From assembly GCA_035523995.1 (NCBI GenBank), contig DATKPQ010000143.1, positions 1-64,000 on the forward strand: a DNA stretch of 64,000 bases, written 5' to 3'. Made by a program: the position numbers and the translations under genes. Origin of the DNA: JASHVB01 sp035523995. GTDB lineage: Bacteria; Pseudomonadota; Alphaproteobacteria; Acetobacterales; Acetobacteraceae. Shown here piece by piece: positions 51,340 to 60,102 of the stretch (within the stretch, counting starts at the first letter, position 1; every line of letters begins with the position of its first letter). The notes under the pieces were generated by a model. That model had not been told where the DNA came from and made no database searches. It saw nothing but the letters and a program-made list of their open reading frames with translations.

Positions 51340-51693
51340 AGGCCGCCCGCAGCTCCGCCCTGCCGCGACTGCATCGCCTCCGGCGAGCGAAATCTTCTGG
51401 ATTGCGCCCGGAGCACCGTCACGTCATTGCAGTATTGCTTTCAACTGCCGGGCGACGATTGCGGCGGAATTATCCACAAAAACGGGAATATATCTTCAAT
51501 CGTTTGACCGGGCCAAACGCCTTGATGGTTGGGCGAAATCCAGAACATTGACTTGACCTGACGCGGGTACAGGACTGAACTGGCGCGCCGTAACGACGGT
51601 TGTGATTTGACACGTCGTTAGGACCGCTGTCGACAGCACTTTGCCCTTTTTTGGCGTACACGCTGATCTGCCACCACAATCGAACGAGGAGCA
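51340..51693. promoter_or_regulatory. Gap upstream of dps
   Basis: 354 bases. It holds a perfect DnaA-box 9-mer TTATCCACA at 51470-51478 next to an AT-rich stretch, and should contain the dps promoter. No gene is supported. Confidence 0.45.
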
Positions 51694-52233
51694 ATGAAGA
51701 TGGCCCAAGCACGCGCCAAGGAGCTGAATGTCCGCGAACACCTGGGAAGCCCGACCGACCTGACATCCGAGGCGACACGCGATATCTCGGCGGCCCTGAG
51801 TGCCCTGTTGGCGGATACATTTGCCCTCTACCTGAAGACCAAGAATTTTCACTGGCATATGAGTGGGCCGCACTTCCGCGACTACCACTTGCTGCTCGAC
51901 GAGCATGGCGATCAGATCTTTGCCATGACGGACCCGATTGCCGAGCGCGCACGCAAGATCGGCGGCACGACGATCCGTTCGATTGGCCATATCGCACGCC
52001 AGCAGCGACTCAAGGACAACGACGCCGAATATGTCGACCCGCAGGACATGCTGGCAGAGCTGCGTGAGGACAATCAGTCGCTTACCGTGACGATGCGCGA
52101 AGTTCACGATGTCTGCGATGAGCATGGCGACGTGGCAACCGCCAGCTTGCTGGAGGTCTGGATCGACGAGACCGAACGCCGCACCTGGTTCCTGTTCGAG
52201 GCGACGCGCAGCGGCTCGGGACGGAACGCTTGA
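51694..52233 (+). CDS. dps: Dps-family ferritin-like protein
   Basis: A 179-residue Dps protein that oxidises and stores iron in a dodecameric shell and protects DNA. The ferroxidase ligands are in KTKNFHWHMSGPHFRDYHLL and the block LLDEHGDQIFAMTDPIAERA. The C-terminal helix has DEHGDVATASLLEVWIDETE. Lys and Arg at the N-terminus (KMAQARAKELNVREH) may bind DNA. The start follows CGAGGAGCA. It is monocistronic, and stress control is expected but no box was found. Confidence 0.92.
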   Translation: MKMAQARAKELNVREHLGSPTDLTSEATRDISAALSALLADTFALYLKTKNFHWHMSGPHFRDYHLLLDEHGDQIFAMTDPIAERARKIGGTTIRSIGHIARQQRLKDNDAEYVDPQDMLAELREDNQSLTVTMREVHDVCDEHGDVATASLLEVWIDETERRTWFLFEATRSGSGRNA

Positions 52234-52639
52234 CGACGAGATCGGCCAGGGCGGCGGTATGCACCCTGCCCGGGGCTTGGGAGCGGCCAGCGGCGCAAGC
52301 TTGCCGGCCACACCACGCTCAACAAAGCGGCGCATTGCCGGCGGCTAACAAACCGCCAGTGGACTTTCGCAGCCCCGGCGAAAGTCGCGGACCTGGCCAT
52401 CGGCGCTGCGGCCCAATGGTACCTCGCTGCCGGCGGTGAGGCACGAGGATCTGTACCCGCGCAATAGCTCTTCCGCCGACTACTGTCAGGCATTGCACCG
52501 ATGCCCCGCAGTTCCGACGACGCTCAGCGCCTGCCGCGGCGGAGTCGGCCGGGAGGTCGGCGGCGAAGCTGGCGCCAATCCGTGAAACGGAGCAGTAAAG
52601 CGCTGGCGCCAGTGTGACGGCCAGGGGGGAGATGCGCCT
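52234..52639. other. 406-base gap, nothing recognisable
   Basis: Between dps and the small lipoprotein gene. Open frames exist on both strands but have no motif. The promoter of the lipoprotein gene is expected near 52560-52630. Confidence 0.3.
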
Positions 52640-52843
52640 ATGCGTCGCTTGATTTGCTTGGGCCTCGCGCTGTCGATGGGGCTGGCGCTCTCGGCATGTG
52701 AACAGACTCATCCAATGACGGATACCGGCGCCGCACTGGACAGGGCAGGGACGCAAGCGGGACAGGCGATCGGACGTGCCGGCGAAGCCACAGGGAATGC
52801 CGTCAACCGGGCTGGCGAATGGATACAAGAAAAATCCCAGTGA
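52640..52843 (+). CDS. Entericidin-like small lipoprotein
   Basis: A 67-residue secreted lipoprotein. The hydrophobic leader LICLGLALSMGLALSAC ends in a lipobox (LSAC), so lipid attachment at that cysteine is expected. The mature part (TDTGAALDRAGTQAGQAIGR, NAVNRAGEWIQEKSQ) has a repeated DRAG/GRAG/NRAG pattern typical of small helical envelope lipoproteins. The relation to the EcnAB entericidins is only by length and composition. Confidence 0.8.
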   Translation: MRRLICLGLALSMGLALSACEQTHPMTDTGAALDRAGTQAGQAIGRAGEATGNAVNRAGEWIQEKSQ

Positions 52844-53135
52844 CGGTTCGTTGACCAGGTCCCGCAACTGGCTGTCGGCGTAAGATAGAAATGTTGGCCG
52901 GCGCGCAAACTAGAGATGACACCCCGATTGCGGCGGCGCGCTTTTCACCACAATTGTCCCCGCCAGATTGCCTTGCACATCCACCGTTGGTTGCCCGACC
53001 GCCGCATCGGACGCGGCAAAGCAGCTGCAAAGCTGCGATCAGCCGGAAGTAACGGAAAACCAACAGTACGGAAAGTCCAGGCGGCGACAGCGCGGCCCCG
53101 CATCGCAGGGAGAGCAATTGTCTGTCCCGCAAGCC
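52844..53135. other. Gap between lipoprotein and SirB1-type gene
   Basis: 292 bases between convergent genes. No gene and no clear terminator hairpin with a T-run are recognised. Confidence 0.3.
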
Positions 53136-53954
53136 TCAATTCAGCCGCCCGCGCAGCCCATTCATCGCCGAGCGAATCCGCGCCGCGGTATCGCCCCGCG
53201 GCACCAGCGCCAGGCAGCGTTCGAAACATCGCAGCGCCGCGCCGACACGGTCCAGGTTCTGGTTCAGCATCGCGGCCTGCCGCCACAGCTCGGCCTGGTC
53301 TGGGGCAATGCGCAGCATGTCCTCCACGCAGGCCAGCGCGCCGTCCAGATGGCCCGCCTGAAGCCGGCGCGTAACGATATTGTTCTGCAGCCGCATCAGC
53401 ACCTGCCGCGCGTTCATCGGCGCGAGCAAGCCGGGGCGCAGTTCCGCGTGGTCGCCTTCGATGCGTTGCAGCAGGCCGCGCAGATCGTCGGCGTCCATGG
53501 CGACGCCGCCGTGGAACACGTCCAGCACCACCTGCGTGGACCTGCCTTGCAGTGCGATCATGAAATGCGCCGGGAAGTCGACGCCGTTGGCGTCCCACCC
53601 AGCGGCGCGCGCGGCATGCAGCCAGATGATGCCGAGCGCGACCGGCAGCCCGCGGCGGCGGTCGATCACGCGGATCAGGTTGGCGTTGGCGAGGTCGTCG
53701 TAGGTGTCCGCGTCACCATGGAAACCGTGGCGCACCGCCAGCAACTCGGCGAGTGCGTCAGCGCGGTGGGACAGGCGGGCGATGTCGGCCAGCGCGGACG
53801 CATCCCGGGCGATGGCGGACAGCGCGGCGTTGGCCGCCTGCCAGTCGGCGCTGGGCGCATCGACGCGGGCCAACTGCAAGGCGGCGCCCGCGAGATCAAT
53901 CTCGGTATCGGGCAGCAGGCCGATCGCTTCCAACGCGGCGCGTGGGTCGATCAT
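53136..53954 (-). CDS. SirB1-family transglutaminase-like protein
   Basis: A 272-residue protein with a SirB1 domain (LANANLIRVIDRRRGLPVAL, GVDFPAHFMIALQG) and TPR-like helices at the C-terminus (ACVEDMLRIAPDQAELWRQA, AALRCFERCLALVPRGD). The transglutaminase-type catalytic cysteine is not evident, since the conserved region reads RGLPVALGIIWLHAARAAGW, so activity as a protease is unlikely. The start at 53954 gives the usual length. Its biological role is unknown. Confidence 0.85.
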   Translation of the reverse strand: MIDPRAALEAIGLLPDTEIDLAGAALQLARVDAPSADWQAANAALSAIARDASALADIARLSHRADALAELLAVRHGFHGDADTYDDLANANLIRVIDRRRGLPVALGIIWLHAARAAGWDANGVDFPAHFMIALQGRSTQVVLDVFHGGVAMDADDLRGLLQRIEGDHAELRPGLLAPMNARQVLMRLQNNIVTRRLQAGHLDGALACVEDMLRIAPDQAELWRQAAMLNQNLDRVGAALRCFERCLALVPRGDTAARIRSAMNGLRGRLN

Positions 53955-54348
53955 GCGCGGTGTGCCCCGGGTCTCATCCGCTGGAGTGTGGGGGCGCGGC
54001 TGCGGGCAGGCAAGCGCAGCGGCCTCGCGTGCAATAGCCGCAGGCGAGGGATTGCGCGGTATGGCCATAAGGCCTGCGCGACTCGGGTGCACGGCTCGAT
54101 TTGGAGCTGCATTGCGCGTTCGCCCCGCCGCGCGATCGGTGCGCACGATCGCAGCATCCGTAGCAGCATCCGTGCCTGTCTTACCGGCGTTTGATTGCCT
54201 ATGAAAATAGAACCGATCCCTGACCCGGCGAAAGCTGCGGACCACGGAGCGGCTCGATACCGCCGTGGCATCCGTCAAAGCGTGACGAAGGCCGCCGCGC
54301 CGCCGCCAATGCCATGCGCTCCACGCCGACGCGCTATGCGCGCATCCC
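53955..54348. other. Gap upstream of bfd, plus SirB1 promoter region
   Basis: Roughly 394 bases without a supported gene. It must contain the SirB1 promoter on the minus strand and the region upstream of the Fur-like palindrome. Open frames are GC-driven. Confidence 0.35.
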
Positions 54349-54369
54349 AATTGCAAATGATTTGCAATT
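54349..54369. promoter_or_regulatory. Perfect 21-bp palindrome, likely Fur-family operator
   Basis: AATTGCAAAT-G-ATTTGCAATT is a perfect inverted repeat centred on 54359, 62 bases before the bfd start. The core TGCAAATGATTTGCA matches the type of box bound by Fur-family repressors in alphaproteobacteria. It would repress or control bfd-bfr in response to iron or, as Irr-like control, haem. Confidence 0.8.
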
Positions 54370-54430
54370 ACGAGCCGCCGTTGCTATCTTTGGGATCTGA
54401 CCGCACACCACCGAAAGCCGCTCCGTCTCC

Positions 54431-54628
54431 ATGTACGTCTGCCTGTGCAACGCACTGACCGACCATCATGTGCGCGCGGCCGCCCTCGCCGGCGCCAACC
54501 GCCCCAGCGAAGTCTATCGCGCCTGCGGCTGCGCCGCCCAGTGCGGCACATGCTCCACAACTGTTCGCCGCATCGTCAACGAGACCGCCGCCAACGACCT
54601 GCGCCCCGACCTTCTGGCCGCCGACTAG
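54431..54628 (+). CDS. bfd: Bacterioferritin-associated ferredoxin
   Basis: A 65-residue [2Fe-2S] ferredoxin that reduces bacterioferritin to release stored iron. The cysteines are C4 and C6 in MYVCLCNALT, and the second group in CGCAAQCGTCSTTV. The length and position before bfr match the family. A perfect Fur-like palindrome precedes the gene by 62 bases. Confidence 0.92.
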   Translation: MYVCLCNALTDHHVRAAALAGANRPSEVYRACGCAAQCGTCSTTVRRIVNETAANDLRPDLLAAD

Positions 54629-54728
54629 CGGCCACCGCCGCCCCAGCCTGGAAATCGCCGCACCGTCCAGTTAGCATTGCCTCCCGCACGGAAGGCGAGT
54701 CGCCGCCGCCAAGCCCATCAGGAGACGG

Positions 54729-55220
54729 ATGATGCAGGGCGATCCGAAGGTAATCGAGTACCTCAACACGGTCCTCACCAACGAACTCACCGCCATCAAC
54801 CAGTATTTCCTGCACGCCCGCATGCTGGACAACTGGGGCGTCACCCGCCTCGGCAAGCGCGAATACGACGAGTCCATCGAGGAAATGCGCCACGCCGACT
54901 GGCTCATCAAGCGCATCCTGTTCCTCGAAGGCCTGCCCAACGTCCAGCGCCTGAACGCCGTCCTGATCGGTCAGAGCCCGGAAGAAGTCCTGCGCGCCGA
55001 CATGAAGCAGGAGGAAAAAGCCGTCGCTGACCTGCGCGAAGCCATCCCCTATTGCGAATCCGTCCGCGATTTCCCCAGTCGCGATTTGTTCTCGCACATC
55101 CTCCGCGACGAGGAAGACCATATCGACTTCATCGAGACCCAGCTCGACCTGCTCTCCCGCATTGGCGTGCAGAACTGGATCCAGCTCAACAGCGCCCCCG
55201 CCCACGACAGCAAGGATTGA
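54729..55220 (+). CDS. bfr: Bacterioferritin
   Basis: A 163-residue iron-storage protein forming a 24-mer with haem at subunit interfaces. The haem methionine is in EEMRHADWLIKRILFLEGLP (about M52), and ferroxidase ligands are in NTVLTNELTAINQYFLHARM, DYHE-type EEMRHAD and DEEDHIDFIETQ. The gene starts 100 bases after bfd, so they are probably co-transcribed under the upstream palindrome. MM at the start leaves two possible initiators. Confidence 0.95.
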   Translation: MMQGDPKVIEYLNTVLTNELTAINQYFLHARMLDNWGVTRLGKREYDESIEEMRHADWLIKRILFLEGLPNVQRLNAVLIGQSPEEVLRADMKQEEKAVADLREAIPYCESVRDFPSRDLFSHILRDEEDHIDFIETQLDLLSRIGVQNWIQLNSAPAHDSKD

Positions 55221-55353
55221 CGGCGCTCGCGCTTGTCTCATCTCAGGCGGCAGCGTATGCGTCCGCGGCCCCGCGCCGGGGCCCGCCCGCATGGTCGTCA
55301 GGTAGCACCTTGGTGAGCGTCCGTCCCATCCTTCGCCCGCCAAGGCAGCGGGC

Positions 55354-57243
55354 ATGAGCCAAACGGTTGCCGCCACCACATCCCGGCGCGCGATCCCGCG
55401 TTTCGGTGTGTTGCTCGCCGTGCTCGGCGTGGTCTACGGCGACATCGGCACCAGCCCGCTCTACGCGATGAAGGCCAGCCTCGGGTTCTTCGTCGGCATC
55501 CGCATCAGCAGCGTCGAGGTCCTGGGCATCCTCTCTCTGTTCTTTTGGTCGCTGATCCTGATCGTGACGGTCAAATACGTCACCCTGGTGATGCGCGCCG
55601 ACAACCGCGGCGAGGGCGGCATCCTGGCGTTGATGGCCCTGGCCCAGAGGGTCTCGGTCGGCACCGCCATGCGCAGCTTCCTCGGCCTGGTCGGCATCGC
55701 CGGCGCCTGCTTGTTCTTTGGCGATGGCGTGATCACGCCGGCGATTTCGGTGCTGTCCGCCGTCGAGGGCCTGGAAGTCTCCGCCCCGACGCTGCGCGAG
55801 TTTGTGCTGCCGATCAGCCTGGCCGTCATCATCGCCCTGTTCGCCGTGCAATGGCGCGGCACCGCCAGCGTCGGACGAGTCTTCGGACCGGTCATGGCAA
55901 TCTGGTTCGTTGCGATCGGCGCACTGGGCCTCACCGAGATCGTGCGTCATCCGTTCGTCATGCTGGCGATGTCCCCCAGCTACGCGGTCGCCTTGGTGCT
56001 GAAATACAAGGCGCTGGCCTTCCTCGTGCTGGGCGCGGTGGTGCTGTGCGTGACCGGCGCCGAGGCCCTGTACGCCGACATGGGCCATTTCGGTGTCAAA
56101 CCGATACGCGTGAGCTGGACGTTCTTCGTCCTGCCCTCCCTGGTACTGAACTATTTCGGCCAGGGCGCATTGCTGATCATGCATCCCAAGGCACTGGACA
56201 ACCCGTTCTTCCTGCTCGCGCCGGAGCCGATCCGGCTGCCGATGGTCGTGCTGGCAACAGTGGCAACCGTGATCGCCAGCCAGGCTGTGATCACGGGCGC
56301 CTATTCCATGACCCGTCAATGCGTGCAGCTTGGCCTGCTGCCGCGGATGACGGTGCGGCATACGTCGACGCATGAGCAAGGCCAGATCTACATGCCGCAG
56401 GTGAACACGTTCCTTGCCGTTGGCGTGGTGATCCTGGTACTGGCCTTCAAATCCAGCGATAGCCTGGCCTCGGCCTACGGCATCGCCGTGACCGGGACGT
56501 TCATGTGCACCGCGGTCCTGGCAATGGTGGTGTTCCGCCGGCAGTTCGGCTGGTCGCGCACCGCCACGGTAAGCGTGTTCGGCGGGCTGTTCCTGATCGA
56601 CATCACCTTCTTTTCGGCGAACACGCTGAAGGTGGTGGAAGGCGGCTGGGTGCCGCTGGTCCTCGGCGTGGGTCTGACGGCGCTGATGACCTCGTGGAAG
56701 CGCGGCCGCGACCTGCTGCTGGCCCGCTGGCAACAGGACAGCATGCCGCTGGCATTGTTCCTTGCGCGCCTGCCCCAGTCGCGCACCATTCGCGTGCCCG
56801 GGCTGGCGGTGTTCCTGACCAGCCAGCCGGATTACGTCCCCACTTCGCTGCTGCACAACCTGAAGCACAACAAGGTGCTGCATGAGCAAGTCTTGTTCGT
56901 GACGGTGCAGACCGTGGATGAACCCGAAGTGACGGAGAATCGGCGGGCCGATGTCTCCGAACTGTCACCCGGCATTTATCGCGTGATCCTGCGGTATGGG
57001 TTCATGGAGAGTCCGAACATCCCGCAAACGCTGGAGGGACTGCAGGGCCGGATCCCGTTCGATCCGATGCAGGCGAGCTATTTCCTCGGCCGCGAAGTCC
57101 TGGTGCCGGCAATGGTACCGAAAATGCCGTGGTGGCGCCTGTGGTTGTTCCTGGTGATGGCGCGCAATGCGGTGCCGGCCACAGAGTTCTTCCGGATTCC
57201 GTCCGATCGGGTGGTGGAACTGGGAGTACGCGTAGCGATCTGA
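55354..57243 (+). CDS. kup: Potassium transporter Kup
   Basis: A 629-residue proton-coupled potassium carrier in the cytoplasmic membrane. Typical motifs are VVYGDIGTSPLYAMKASLGF, MRADNRGEGGILALMALAQR, LFFGDGVITPAISVLSAVEG and VTGAEALYADMGHFGVKPIR. About 12 membrane segments lie in residues 15-450, followed by a soluble C-terminal domain (SELSPGIYRVILRYGFMESP). The start is preceded by no strong RBS. Regulation cannot be judged from the sequence. Confidence 0.95.
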   Translation: MSQTVAATTSRRAIPRFGVLLAVLGVVYGDIGTSPLYAMKASLGFFVGIRISSVEVLGILSLFFWSLILIVTVKYVTLVMRADNRGEGGILALMALAQRVSVGTAMRSFLGLVGIAGACLFFGDGVITPAISVLSAVEGLEVSAPTLREFVLPISLAVIIALFAVQWRGTASVGRVFGPVMAIWFVAIGALGLTEIVRHPFVMLAMSPSYAVALVLKYKALAFLVLGAVVLCVTGAEALYADMGHFGVKPIRVSWTFFVLPSLVLNYFGQGALLIMHPKALDNPFFLLAPEPIRLPMVVLATVATVIASQAVITGAYSMTRQCVQLGLLPRMTVRHTSTHEQGQIYMPQVNTFLAVGVVILVLAFKSSDSLASAYGIAVTGTFMCTAVLAMVVFRRQFGWSRTATVSVFGGLFLIDITFFSANTLKVVEGGWVPLVLGVGLTALMTSWKRGRDLLLARWQQDSMPLALFLARLPQSRTIRVPGLAVFLTSQPDYVPTSLLHNLKHNKVLHEQVLFVTVQTVDEPEVTENRRADVSELSPGIYRVILRYGFMESPNIPQTLEGLQGRIPFDPMQASYFLGREVLVPAMVPKMPWWRLWLFLVMARNAVPATEFFRIPSDRVVELGVRVAI

Positions 57244-57253
57244 GAGGTTTGCC

Positions 57254-57345
57254 TGTCATTGCGAGGAGCGAAGCGACGAAGCAACCTCGGTCATGAGCGG
57301 CGCTTCGTGACCGAGGTTGCTTCGTCGCTTCGCTCCTGGCGACAA
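57254..57345. repeat. Dispersed inverted repeat, family A copy 5
   Basis: TGTCATTGCGAGGAGCGAAG...CTTCGCTCCTGGCGACA, an inverted repeat with roughly 30-base arms. It abuts the family-B element beginning at 57349, so the two repeat families form a composite downstream of kup. Confidence 0.88.
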
Positions 57346-57348
57346 AGT

Positions 57349-57534
57349 TCCCGTCAACGCCGGGCTCGACCCGGCTGTCTTCCCCAACTGATCCGGCGAG
57401 TACCGAACGCGTCCCGATCGATGATTCGCAGATGGCCGGGTCAGGCCCGGACCTGACAAAAAACGTTTGGCGTGCGGCACTTTCATCCAATCGCGGGTCG
57501 GCCCCGCCGGCCGGTAGTAACCCGCAATGACATG
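57349..57534. repeat. Long dispersed intergenic repeat, copy 2
   Basis: A close match to 9258-9444 over about 186 bases, including the core CGATGATTCGCAGATGGCCGG and the end AACCCGCAATGACATG. The opening palindrome is weaker here (GCCGGGCTCGACCCGGC). It lies between kup and accC. Confidence 0.85.
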
Positions 57535-57560
57535 CGGCCACGACAATAAGGCGCGGGGGA

Positions 57561-58898
57561 CTACCGTGCCACGAACTTCTCCAGCCAATGAATCGTATAA
57601 TCCCCTGCCTGGAAGTCCGGATCATCGACGATGCGCTGATGCAGCGGCACTGTCGTTTGAATCCCGACGATCGCGAACTCCTCCAGTGCGCGACGCAGGC
57701 GATTGATCGCATCGATCCGTGTCGGTGCGTGCACGATCAGCTTCGCCACCATGCTGTCGTAATAAGGCGGCACCATATATCCCGCGTACAACGCCGAATC
57801 CACCCGCACGCCCAACCCACCCGGCGCATGGAACACCGACACCCGGCCCGGTGTCGGCACGAACGTGTCCGGATCTTCGGCGGTAATCCGGCACTCGATA
57901 GCGTGGCCAGAAAACCGAATATCCCCCTGCCCGTACCCCAGAGGCGCACCCGCAGCGATGCGGATTTGCTCCCGCACCAGGTCAATACCGCACACCATCT
58001 CGGTGACCGGGTGCTCCACCTGAAGCCGCGTATTCATTTCGATGAACGCGAACCTGCCGTCCTGATACAAAAACTCCAGCGTCCCCGCGTTGCGATAGCC
58101 GAGCTGCCGCAGCGCTGCCGTGGCCCGCGCACCCAATGCGTCGCGGTCGGCCGCCGAGATCGCCGGCGACCCGGCTTCCTCCAGCAGCTTCTGGTGCCGG
58201 CGCTGCAAGCTGCAATCGCGCTCGCCGTAATGCACCACGTTGCCGTGCCCGTCCGCCATCACCTGCAATTCGATATGGCGCGGCCGGTCCAGATACTTCT
58301 CCAGATACACCGCATCGTTGCCAAACGCGTTGCGCGCCTCAGCGCGCGCAACACTGAACGCTTCCTCCAGCGACGCGGCGTCGCCCGCCACCTTCATGCC
58401 GCGCCCGCCGCCACCGGCAACCGCCTTCACCAGCACCGGATAGCCGACCTCGCCCGCCACCCGCCGAGCCGTCGCGATGTCCGCCACCACCCCATCCGAC
58501 CCCGGCACCAGAGGCACCCCCAGCGACGCCATCGCTGTCTTTGCCGCCACCTTGTCGCCCATCATGGCGATATGCGCCGACGATGGGCCAATGAAGGTCA
58601 GCCCATGCGCCTCCACCATCTCCACGAAGCGTGCGTTCTCGGACAGGAAACCATAGCCGGGATGGATCGCATCGGCCCCGGTGATGCTGGCCGCCGACAG
58701 GATCGCCGGAATGTTCAGATAGCTGTCCTTCGCCGGCGGCGGGCCGATGCAAACGCTTTCCTCCGCCAGGCGGACATGCATCGCCTCGGAGTCGGCGGTG
58801 GAGTGCACCGCGACCGTAGGGATCCCTAACTCGCGGCAGGCACGCTGAATGCGCAGCGCGATCTCGCCACGATTGGCAATGAGGATCTTCTGAAACAA
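57561..58898 (-). CDS. accC: Biotin carboxylase subunit of acetyl-CoA carboxylase
   Basis: A 445-residue ATP-grasp enzyme that carboxylates biotin on AccB, for malonyl-CoA synthesis. Visible are KILIANRGEIALRIQRACRE at the start, the glycine loop KAVAGGGGRGMKVAGD, RDCSLQRRHQKLLEEAGSP and the catalytic EMNTRLQVEHPVTEMVCGID. It is the last gene of the aroQ-accB-accC operon, 9 bases after accB. Confidence 0.97.
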   Translation of the reverse strand: MFQKILIANRGEIALRIQRACRELGIPTVAVHSTADSEAMHVRLAEESVCIGPPPAKDSYLNIPAILSAASITGADAIHPGYGFLSENARFVEMVEAHGLTFIGPSSAHIAMMGDKVAAKTAMASLGVPLVPGSDGVVADIATARRVAGEVGYPVLVKAVAGGGGRGMKVAGDAASLEEAFSVARAEARNAFGNDAVYLEKYLDRPRHIELQVMADGHGNVVHYGERDCSLQRRHQKLLEEAGSPAISAADRDALGARATAALRQLGYRNAGTLEFLYQDGRFAFIEMNTRLQVEHPVTEMVCGIDLVREQIRIAAGAPLGYGQGDIRFSGHAIECRITAEDPDTFVPTPGRVSVFHAPGGLGVRVDSALYAGYMVPPYYDSMVAKLIVHAPTRIDAINRLRRALEEFAIVGIQTTVPLHQRIVDDPDFQAGDYTIHWLEKFVAR

Positions 58899-58907
58899 GA
58901 CAGCCGG

Positions 58908-59366
58908 CTATTCCAGGATCATCAGCACTTCGCCGTATTCGACCGGCGCGCCGTTCTGCACCAGCACGCGCGCCACCGTCCCGGCCTTCGGTGCCTTGAT
59001 CTGGTTGAAGGTCTTCATCGCTTCGATCAGCAGCAGCGTCTGCCCCGCCGCCACCGTCTGGCCGACCGCGACGAACGGCGGCGACCCCGGTTCCGGCAGC
59101 AAGTACGCCACCCCAACCATCGGGCTGGTCACGGCCCCCGGATGGGCAGCAAGTTCCGCCTCGGCCGATACCGGCGCAACGGTGGGAGCCGCCCCCGGGG
59201 ACGCAGCCGGCACCGGCATCGCCGCTACTGCCGCAATCGGCACACCGCCACGAACCACCCGAATACGGCTATCCTTCTCGGCGATTTCGATCTCGGTCAG
59301 ACCGGTTTCGGTCAGCACCGCGGCCAGCATGCGGATCGCCTCGGGATCGAATGGAATGCGCGTCAT
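58908..59366 (-). CDS. accB: Biotin carboxyl carrier protein
   Basis: A 152-residue carrier of biotin for acetyl-CoA carboxylase. The biotinylation motif EAMK lies at 115-118 with K118 as acceptor, and SPMVGVAYLLPEPGSPPFVA precedes it. An Ala/Pro linker lies at 45-75. The start codon overlaps the aroQ stop by four bases (ATGA), indicating translational coupling. Confidence 0.96.
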   Translation of the reverse strand: MTRIPFDPEAIRMLAAVLTETGLTEIEIAEKDSRIRVVRGGVPIAAVAAMPVPAASPGAAPTVAPVSAEAELAAHPGAVTSPMVGVAYLLPEPGSPPFVAVGQTVAAGQTLLLIEAMKTFNQIKAPKAGTVARVLVQNGAPVEYGEVLMILE

Positions 59367-59836
59367 CCGCCGGCACCCTGGCTTTCGGCCACGATCTCCG
59401 CCATCGCCTGCAGCGCCAACGCGTAGCCGCCTACACCCAGCCCCGCGATCACCCCCACGGCGACCTTGGAAACATAGGAGTGCTGGCGGAACTCCTCGCG
59501 CCGGTGGATGTTGGTCACGTGCACCTCGATCACCGGCAGCTCACTGGCAAGCAACGCATCCATCAGCGCGATGGAGGTGGTGGTGTAGCCGGCGGGATTG
59601 ATGATGATGCCGGCAGCACGGCCACGGCATTCCTGCACCCACGACACCAGTTCGCCCTCACCGTTGGTCTGGCGGAAATCGATCGCCAGCCCCAGCCGCT
59701 CCGCCGTTTCGGCGCAGAGTTGCTCTGCGTCGTCCAGCGTCGCGCTGCCGTAGAGATGCGGCTGACGCAGGCCCAGCATGTTCATGTTCGGGCCGTTCAG
59801 CACGGCTATCAGCGGCGGGTTTTCGGACTCGGACAT
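59363..59836 (-). CDS. aroQ: 3-dehydroquinate dehydratase, type II
   Basis: A 157-residue dodecameric shikimate-pathway enzyme. It carries VLNGPNMNMLGLRQPHLYG with the catalytic tyrosine, NPAGYTTTSIALMDALLA, VIEVHVTNIHRREEFRQHSY with the histidine-arginine pair, and VGVIAGLGVGGYALALQAM. The ATG at 59836 (MSESE) is preferred, although 59854 is in frame. It is first of aroQ-accB-accC, an order common in alphaproteobacteria. Confidence 0.96.
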   Translation of the reverse strand: MSESENPPLIAVLNGPNMNMLGLRQPHLYGSATLDDAEQLCAETAERLGLAIDFRQTNGEGELVSWVQECRGRAAGIIINPAGYTTTSIALMDALLASELPVIEVHVTNIHRREEFRQHSYVSKVAVGVIAGLGVGGYALALQAMAEIVAESQGAGG

Positions 59837-59958
59837 AGGTTGCGCCGGTAGCATAGGCGGGGTTCGGTGTCAGCCCTTGGTGTGTCGCCCGTCTCGCCGA
59901 GTACCAACCGCTGCGTGCGAAGCATCGCCGGAATAGATCGGGAATGTGCTGGGCCGCC

Positions 59959-60009
59959 ACGGCCCCGTGCTGCCAACGGCCCCGTGCTGCCAACGGCCCC
60001 GTGCTGCCA
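59959..60009. repeat. 17-bp tandem repeat, three perfect copies
   Basis: ACGGCCCCGTGCTGCCA is repeated three times without change (59959, 59976, 59993). It lies in the 266-base spacer upstream of aroQ. There is no ORF across it that looks real. Such perfect short tandems can vary in copy number between strains. Confidence 0.95.
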
Positions 60010-60102
60010 CGTCGATTGGCATTGAAGCTGTTCCGTTGCGATGGCGGCAGGCGGGACCGGTCCTTGAAGAACACGGCGGCTGCCCGCCCCACCGCCAATG
60101 CT

